Origin: an uncultured Ruminococcus sp.
GTDB taxonomy: Bacteria; Bacillota; Clostridia; Oscillospirales; Acutalibacteraceae
Direction of reading: 5' to 3'
Length of the DNA: 64,000 nt
NCBI GenBank assembly: GCA_902762615.1
Contig: CACWOX010000001.1
Span: forward strand, 124,001 to 188,000
Shown: positions 60,475 to 64,000 of the stretch, one piece after another
How the letters are laid out: every line of letters begins with the position of its first letter
How positions within the stretch are numbered: the stretch's first letter is position 1
Made by a program: the position numbers and the translations under genes
Notes under the pieces: generated by a model
Seen by the model: only the letters and a program-made list of their open reading frames with translations
The model's database searches: none
What the model was told of the DNA's origin: nothing

Positions 60475-61494
60475 ATGGTCACATTTGAATCATACGACAG
60501 AAGAGAAAAACAGATTCTTGCAAAGCTCGCAGAGTACGGCATCGGCTCTATCGAAGAGGCTGAGCAGATCACCAAGGACGCAGGTCTCGACGTTTATCAC
60601 ATGATCGAGAACATTCAGCCCATCTGCTTTGAGAACGCAAAGTGGGCTTACACCGTCGGCGCTGCCATCGCCATCAAGAAGAACTGCCGCAAGGCTTCCG
60701 ACGCCGCCGCAGCTATCGGCGAAGGTCTCCAGTCCTTCTGCATTCCCGGCTCCGTCGCAGATCGCCGCAAGGTCGGTCTCGGTCACGGCAACCTCGGCAA
60801 GATGCTGCTCGAAGAGGACACCGAGTGCTTCGCGTTCCTCGCAGGTCACGAGTCCTTCGCGGCTGCTGAAGGCGCTATCGGTATTGCCGACAAGGCAAAC
60901 AAGGTTCGTCAGAAGCCCCTCCGCGTTATCCTCAACGGTCTGGGCAAGGACGCCGCACAGATCATCTCCAGAATCAACGGCTTCACCTATGTGGAGACGG
61001 AATACGATTATCACACCGGCGAGCTGAAGGAAGTTTACCGCAAGTGCTACTCCAAGGATCCCGCAAGCCCCAGAGCAAAGGTCAACTGCTACGGCGCTAA
61101 CGACGTGCAGGAAGGCGTTGCCATCATGTGGAAGGAGAACGTGGACGTTTCCATCACCGGTAACTCCACCAACCCGACCAGATTCCAGCATCCTGTTGCA
61201 GGCACCTACAAGAAGGAGCGCATCGAGGCTGGCAAGAAGTACTTCTCCGTCGCTTCCGGCGGCGGCACAGGCCGTACACTCCATCCCGACAACATGGCAG
61301 CCGGTCCTGCTTCCTACGGCATGACCGATACACTGGGCAGAATGCATTCCGACGCTCAGTTCGCAGGCTCCTCCTCCGTTCCGGCTCACGTTGAGATGAT
61401 GGGTCTGATCGGCGCAGGCAACAACCCGATGGTCGGTATGACGGTCTCCGTAGCCGTTTCCATCGAAGAGGCTGCAAAGGCTGGCAAGTTCTAA
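60475..61494 (+). CDS. GGGtGRT-family protein of unknown function
   Basis: 339 residues. Contains the name-giving motif SVASGGGTGRTLHPDNMAAGP (about residues 258-278) and other glycine-rich stretches such as VGLGHGNLGKML and IGAGNNPMVGMT. Cysteines are scattered (CFENAKW, KKNCRK, SFCIPG, TECFAF, KCYSKD, NCYGAND), enough to hold a metal cluster. No known enzyme fold is recognised. GAGGAGG precedes the ATG. Translated with the scaffold gene 19 bp upstream, so a cluster-dependent enzyme or carrier is the working idea; this is inference. Confidence 0.82.
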   Translation: MVTFESYDRREKQILAKLAEYGIGSIEEAEQITKDAGLDVYHMIENIQPICFENAKWAYTVGAAIAIKKNCRKASDAAAAIGEGLQSFCIPGSVADRRKVGLGHGNLGKMLLEEDTECFAFLAGHESFAAAEGAIGIADKANKVRQKPLRVILNGLGKDAAQIISRINGFTYVETEYDYHTGELKEVYRKCYSKDPASPRAKVNCYGANDVQEGVAIMWKENVDVSITGNSTNPTRFQHPVAGTYKKERIEAGKKYFSVASGGGTGRTLHPDNMAAGPASYGMTDTLGRMHSDAQFAGSSSVPAHVEMMGLIGAGNNPMVGMTVSVAVSIEEAAKAGKF

Positions 61495-61537
61495 GATTCT
61501 ATATCTTTCCCACCTATTATAATTGAATATTTTTACA

Positions 61538-61585
61538 GGCGTCAGGTCGCCGTGCAGAACGTAGACCTGACGCCTATTTTTGTTT
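61538..61585 (+). terminator. Terminator after the GGGtGRT operon
   Basis: GGCGTCAGGTC (61538-61548) pairs perfectly with GACCTGACGCC (61564-61574), followed by TATTTTTGTTTTTT. Confidence 0.93.
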
Positions 61586-61700
61586 TTTATCAGGAGATGC
61601 AAATAGAGCGATGACGATCTGAAACCGTATTAGGTAATAAAAACTCCCGACCGCGTTTTGTGATGATTTCCAAACACGTCCGGGGATGTATTATTGCAAG

Positions 61701-61988
61701 CTATCCGTTCAGTTTTTTCAGCAAATCCGAGATCTCCGCCAATGTGCATGTGGTTTCATCGAGCTTTTTTGCTACGTCCGACAAATCCCTGAAATTATTA
61801 CGGGTTACCCCCAACAGGTAGTCTGTGGTAACATTAAAAAACTCGGCTAATTTTATGATGGCATAACTGTCAGGATTGGTCTTGCCTGATTCATAATTTG
61901 ACAATGTCTTTTGAGAAATACCCGTTGCTGCCGCTAATTCGGATTGTTTAAGATCAGCGTCCTCGCGCAAATCTCTTATTCTGTTCAT
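61701..61988 (-). CDS. XRE-family regulator (short)
   Basis: 95 residues from ATG 61988 (AAAGAGG nine bases upstream). IRDLREDADLKQSELAAATGISQKTLSNYESGKTNPDSYAIIKLAEFFNVTTDYLLGV is a complete HTH_3 domain. The C-terminal 30 residues (SDVAKKLDETTCTLAEISDLLKKLNG) form an amphipathic helix, probably for dimerisation. It is paralogous to the gene at 62209 on the same strand. Confidence 0.88.
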   Translation of the reverse strand: MNRIRDLREDADLKQSELAAATGISQKTLSNYESGKTNPDSYAIIKLAEFFNVTTDYLLGVTRNNFRDLSDVAKKLDETTCTLAEISDLLKKLNG

Positions 61989-62039
61989 TTGCACCACCCT
62001 CTTTATAATAATACTATACTAAAATCTTTCTAAAAACTC

Positions 62040-62068
62040 TTGACAAAGTAATAATTTGCAATTATAAT
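62040..62068 (+). promoter_or_regulatory. Plus-strand promoter without a downstream gene
   Basis: TTGACA (62040-62045), 17 bp, TATAAT (62063-62068), consensus. The next plus-strand gene starts only at 62659, and a minus-strand gene lies between. AAGTA/TACTT inverted repeats (about 62077-62092) follow at once. It might drive a small RNA or antisense transcript. Confidence 0.6.
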
Positions 62069-62208
62069 GAAATCAAAGTAAAATATTACTTATAAATGCA
62101 GAAATAGTAATAATAAACATCAAGAGTGATTTGCCATATATCTTTAAACGAAAAATAACTTGCGTATTGGCTCAAGGGACTTAGCGGTGTTTTACATTAG
62201 GTTAAAAG

Positions 62209-62535
62209 TCACTTTCCAACGCTGTCAAAAAGCCCCTGCATATATGCCCTCACCTTTTCCTGATTCGGCAAAGAAAGCGCTTTAAAATCACTGATAAATT
62301 TTCTGTCCTGTTCGTCGAGCGAATGGTAAATGACATTGTGCGGCTGCTCGGACAAGCCCAGAATATAGTCGCAGCTCACACCGAAAATTTCCGACAGCTT
62401 TATAAGCGACTGCACACTGGGATAATGCTTGCCGTTTTCATAAGCGCTGACGGTTTCCTGACTGACGCCTAATTCAATACTTAATCTGACTTGTGACATT
62501 CCGCGTTCCTCACGCAGCTGCTTAATTCTGTTCAT
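62209..62535 (-). CDS. XRE-family regulator
   Basis: 108 residues from ATG 62535. IKQLREERGMSQVRLSIELGVSQETVSAYENGKHYPSVQSLIKLSEIFGVSCDYILGLS is the HTH_3 domain; the tail HSLDEQDRKFISDFKALSLPNQEKVRAYMQGLFDS is a typical C-terminal helical extension of Clostridia XRE proteins. It diverges from the Cys-rich small protein, and two matching palindromes lie in the shared 124 bp promoter region, so it is the likely local repressor. Confidence 0.88.
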   Translation of the reverse strand: MNRIKQLREERGMSQVRLSIELGVSQETVSAYENGKHYPSVQSLIKLSEIFGVSCDYILGLSEQPHNVIYHSLDEQDRKFISDFKALSLPNQEKVRAYMQGLFDSVGK

Positions 62536-62556
62536 GCACAATCACCAAAAAACATT

Positions 62557-62575
62557 ATACAAGTTCTACTTGTAA
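62557..62575. promoter_or_regulatory. Operator candidate 1
   Basis: ATACAAGTTCTACTTGTAA, with perfect 6 bp arms ACAAGT/ACTTGT around TCT, overlapping the -35 of the plus-strand promoter and a TATAAT (62554-62559) facing the XRE gene. It shares the pattern TACArGT...ACyTGTA with operator 2, 44 bp away centre to centre. Confidence 0.7.
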
Positions 62576-62598
62576 TTATTAGAGGTATGCGCTATATT
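62570..62598 (+). promoter_or_regulatory. Promoter for the Cys-rich small protein
   Basis: TTGTAA (62570-62575), 17 bp, TATATT (62593-62598), about 60 bp before the TTG start. Operator 1 overlaps the -35 and operator 2 overlaps the start of transcription. Confidence 0.72.
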
Positions 62599-62600
62599 TA

Positions 62601-62619
62601 TTACAGGTTTAACCTGTAA
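62601..62619. promoter_or_regulatory. Operator candidate 2
   Basis: TTACAGGTTTAACCTGTAA; the dyad extends to 13 bp arms with one central base (62597-62623), the longest perfect palindrome noticed in the window. Placed just after the -10 of the plus-strand promoter, as expected of a repressor site. Confidence 0.75.
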
Positions 62620-62658
62620 TAAAAGAATACCAGAATCAGAAAAACGGAGGAATTAACA

Positions 62659-62883
62659 TTGGCAAACACATGCCCGTTCTTGAAAGAAGAATGTTACGAA
62701 AGATATTATTGTCAATTCAAAGAAGATTATATCAATACAGACCACTACAATTCCTACTGTCGTGGTCTCTGCGTTCCAGATTATCTAAAGTGTTCAATAT
62801 ATGAGTCATTTGAGTCTGCAAATTTATACGTTGGATATACGATGTGTCTTGATAATTCGGAACCGGAAAGACACGCCGACTGA
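62659..62883 (+). CDS. Cys-rich small protein, unknown
   Basis: 74 residues from TTG 62659, with CGGAGGA seven bases upstream. Seven cysteines: CPFLKEECYERYYC, YCRGLCVPDYLKC and a late one in TMCLDNSEPE. No signal peptide, so it is probably cytoplasmic and may bind zinc or an Fe-S cluster. Acidic and rich in Tyr. It has its own promoter with two operators, is divergent from an XRE regulator and ends at a good terminator. No family recognised. Confidence 0.75.
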   Translation: MANTCPFLKEECYERYYCQFKEDYINTDHYNSYCRGLCVPDYLKCSIYESFESANLYVGYTMCLDNSEPERHAD

Positions 62884-62917
62884 GCATAATCATTATCAGT
62901 TTTTTATTTCAATCATC

Positions 62918-62962
62918 AAGCTCCGCTTTGACACGTTTGCCAAAACGGAGCTTGTTTTATTT
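62918..62962 (+). terminator. Terminator after the Cys-rich gene
   Basis: AAGCTCCG (62918-62925) pairs with CGGAGCTT (62946-62953), followed by GTTTTATTT. Confidence 0.85.
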
Positions 62963-63527
62963 ATTCATCATATGCAAACGGAACCCGCTGATCGCTCTCG
63001 CCGATGAATTCCTGCGTTGCGTTCGCCAATGCCCTTGCAATCGCGTCGAAATTGTTCAAAATCCACGCCGCGTCGTCGGGATTGTCGTGGTAAGCCACTT
63101 CTACCAGCACGGCGGGATAATTCGGGCGAAGCACTTCTCCGAGAAAGTCTGTCGGGCGTACGTCCACCAGCTGCGGTTCGGGATAGATCTTGCGGAATTC
63201 GTCGGCGATCAAATCTGCCGCTCGTTTGCTCTCAGGGTTGGCAGGGTTGTAATAAACGTCCGTTCCCCGAAGCATTCCGGCGAACTGCTCGGGTGCGGCA
63301 TTGGAATGCAGCGCGAGGTAGAAATCATAAGGTCCTGTGGAATTCGCCTGCTGAATGGACGTGCGGGCGGTCATCTGGGGCGTGTTGCGTGTGTAGTCGA
63401 TACCGAGCCGGTCGAGATAAGGCACAAGCGCGTCGGCAAGGCGGTTCATGTTCTGCTCCTCGGTGCCAAGATTGTTGACGTATTCATTGTATTCCTGCGT
63501 TGACGGGCTGAGATAAATTCTTGCCAT
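62961..63527 (-). CDS. N-acetylmuramoyl-L-alanine amidase (Amidase_3)
   Basis: 188 residues from ATG 63527 (GGAGG ten bases upstream). Amidase_3 motifs: IYLSPSTQEYN with an early site, the DFYLALHSNAAPEQFAGMLRG zinc-histidine region, and VLVEVAYHDNPDDAAWI with the catalytic Glu. It cuts the MurNAc-L-Ala bond of peptidoglycan. There is no signal peptide or cell-wall-binding domain; such short forms occur as phage-type lysins or as spore/mother-cell hydrolases. The frame upstream to 63728 has no ribosome binding site. Confidence 0.88.
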   Translation of the reverse strand: MARIYLSPSTQEYNEYVNNLGTEEQNMNRLADALVPYLDRLGIDYTRNTPQMTARTSIQQANSTGPYDFYLALHSNAAPEQFAGMLRGTDVYYNPANPESKRAADLIADEFRKIYPEPQLVDVRPTDFLGEVLRPNYPAVLVEVAYHDNPDDAAWILNNFDAIARALANATQEFIGESDQRVPFAYDE

Positions 63528-63840
63528 GTTTATGATACCTCCATATATGTTGATAATATGTGCCGTTATCATTTTATGCATGCAATTAACAAAATGACAA
63601 TCAGAAATATCAGAACTTGTTAAAAGCCCCATAATTTGTAAAATAATCATAAAATTAAGACAAACAGGCGCTTTTCCCCTTGAAATATCGCGGGAAATAT
63701 AGTAAAATAATTCATAGATATGCGGCAATGCGGCAGGCGCGGATATTTACGCGGGTTGCGTAAAGCGGCATTATCCAAAATTTTGTAATCCATGCCCCCG
63801 GCAGTGACCGTCGGCATTGACACGAAAGGATGTATTACCC
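63528..63840. other. Gap between the amidase gene and pgk
   Basis: 313 bp, AT-rich in its left half. It holds the pgk promoter and a ~125 nt leader with GC-rich imperfect repeats (GCGGCAATGCGGCAGGCGCGG, then TTTACGCGGGTTGCGTAAA with arms TTTACGC/GCGTAAA). I saw no gene in it. Confidence 0.5.
63680..63708 (+). promoter_or_regulatory. Promoter for pgk
   Basis: TTGAAA (63680-63685), 17 bp, TAAAAT (63703-63708). Confidence 0.75.
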
Positions 63841-64000
63841 ATGAGTTCTCTTCTTAACAAAAAGAGCGTCGACGACATCGACGTAAAAGGCAAGAAAGTT
63901 CTGGTTCGCTGCGACTTTAACGTACCGCTCAAGAACGGCGTTATCACCGACACCAACCGTCTGACCGCTGCTCTGCCCACCATCAAAAAGCTGGTTGCCG
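63841..64000 (+). CDS. pgk: Phosphoglycerate kinase, 5' part cut by window edge
   Basis: Glycolytic enzyme moving phosphate from 1,3-bisphosphoglycerate to ADP. The 53 codons present read [52 protein letters not shown], with the [11 protein letters not shown] substrate-binding motif diagnostic of the family. AAAGGA lies ten bases before the ATG. The remaining ~345 residues lie beyond the window. No gap gene is upstream, so in this organism pgk starts its own transcript. Confidence 0.96.
   Translation, partial: MSSLLNKKSVDDIDVKGKKVLVRCDFNVPLKNGVITDTNRLTAALPTIKKLVA

Noticed and set aside
60490-61602. 370-codon minus-strand frame
   Set aside because: Antisense shadow of the GGGtGRT gene and across its terminator.
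62961-63728. Amidase with N-terminal extension to 63728
   Set aside because: The extension has no signal peptide or ribosome binding site, while GGAGG precedes ATG 63527, where the domain begins.

Overview
The window is one contiguous piece of a spore-forming Firmicutes chromosome, most likely a gut Clostridia of the Oscillospiraceae/Ruminococcaceae type. Support for this: spoIIP, gpr and spmAB sporulation genes; strong sigma-A promoters and AGGAGG-type ribosome binding sites; a T-box leader; the DnaD/DnaI helicase-loading pair; pyruvate formate-lyase fermentation genes; roughly half G+C. This assignment is inference from gene content. No rRNA, CRISPR array, prophage or insertion sequence was seen.

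Layout. 1-1.3 kb: the infC-rpmI-rplT translation operon (rplT cut by the window edge), with its own promoter, a leader terminator and a probable ATA start for infC. 1.3-12.5 kb: mostly minus-strand housekeeping and accessory genes (nitroreductase, murC, an orphan solute-binding lipoprotein beside a zinc-ribbon membrane protein, Sel1 protein, HAD phosphatase, rtcB, a phosphatidylserine decarboxylase relative), plus two copies of a ~215 bp non-coding repeat. 12.6-16.5 kb: spoIIP behind a sigma-E-like promoter, a T-box (specifier TGG) controlling a stand-alone trpB, and rpmE behind an inverted repeat. 16.5-26 kb: SdpI-like gene, tRNA-Gly, nth, pflA-pflB, a UPF0175/DUF3368 toxin-antitoxin-like pair, an Mrp-type Fe-S carrier ATPase, a SUKH-like gene and a VanW protein. 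26-31.6 kb: gpr divergent from rpsT, a small membrane protein, an orphan response regulator, an Imm42-like gene and dnaD-dnaI. 31.6-41.8 kb: a long minus-strand run (U32 peptidase-family protein, THUMP methyltransferase, MntR/DtxR regulator, dtd, MBL hydrolase, hemZ, a fused nucleoside kinase, comM/yifB, a solitary mazF-like toxin).

41.9-50.6 kb: tRNA-Leu, a TagF-like transferase, a Cof-type HAD, dusB, then three minus-strand genes for membrane or disordered proteins with long charged repeats. 50.6-57.3 kb: spmAB, a secreted LRR/Ig-like protein, a three-gene unit headed by a GH2 enzyme whose usual catalytic Asn-Glu reads Asp-Asp, and pyrE. 57.5-64 kb: nadE; a two-gene operon of a NifU/IscU-like scaffold and a GGGtGRT-family protein of unknown function behind a ~190 nt structured leader; two XRE regulators; a Cys-rich small protein expressed from a promoter carrying two matching palindromic operators; an amidase; and the start of pgk.

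The best candidates for something undescribed are the scaffold/GGGtGRT operon with its leader, the Cys-rich-protein/XRE operator module, the dispersed non-coding repeat, and the cluster of repeat-rich proteins at 45.7-50.5 kb. Functions are assigned by recognising motifs by eye; no database search was run.
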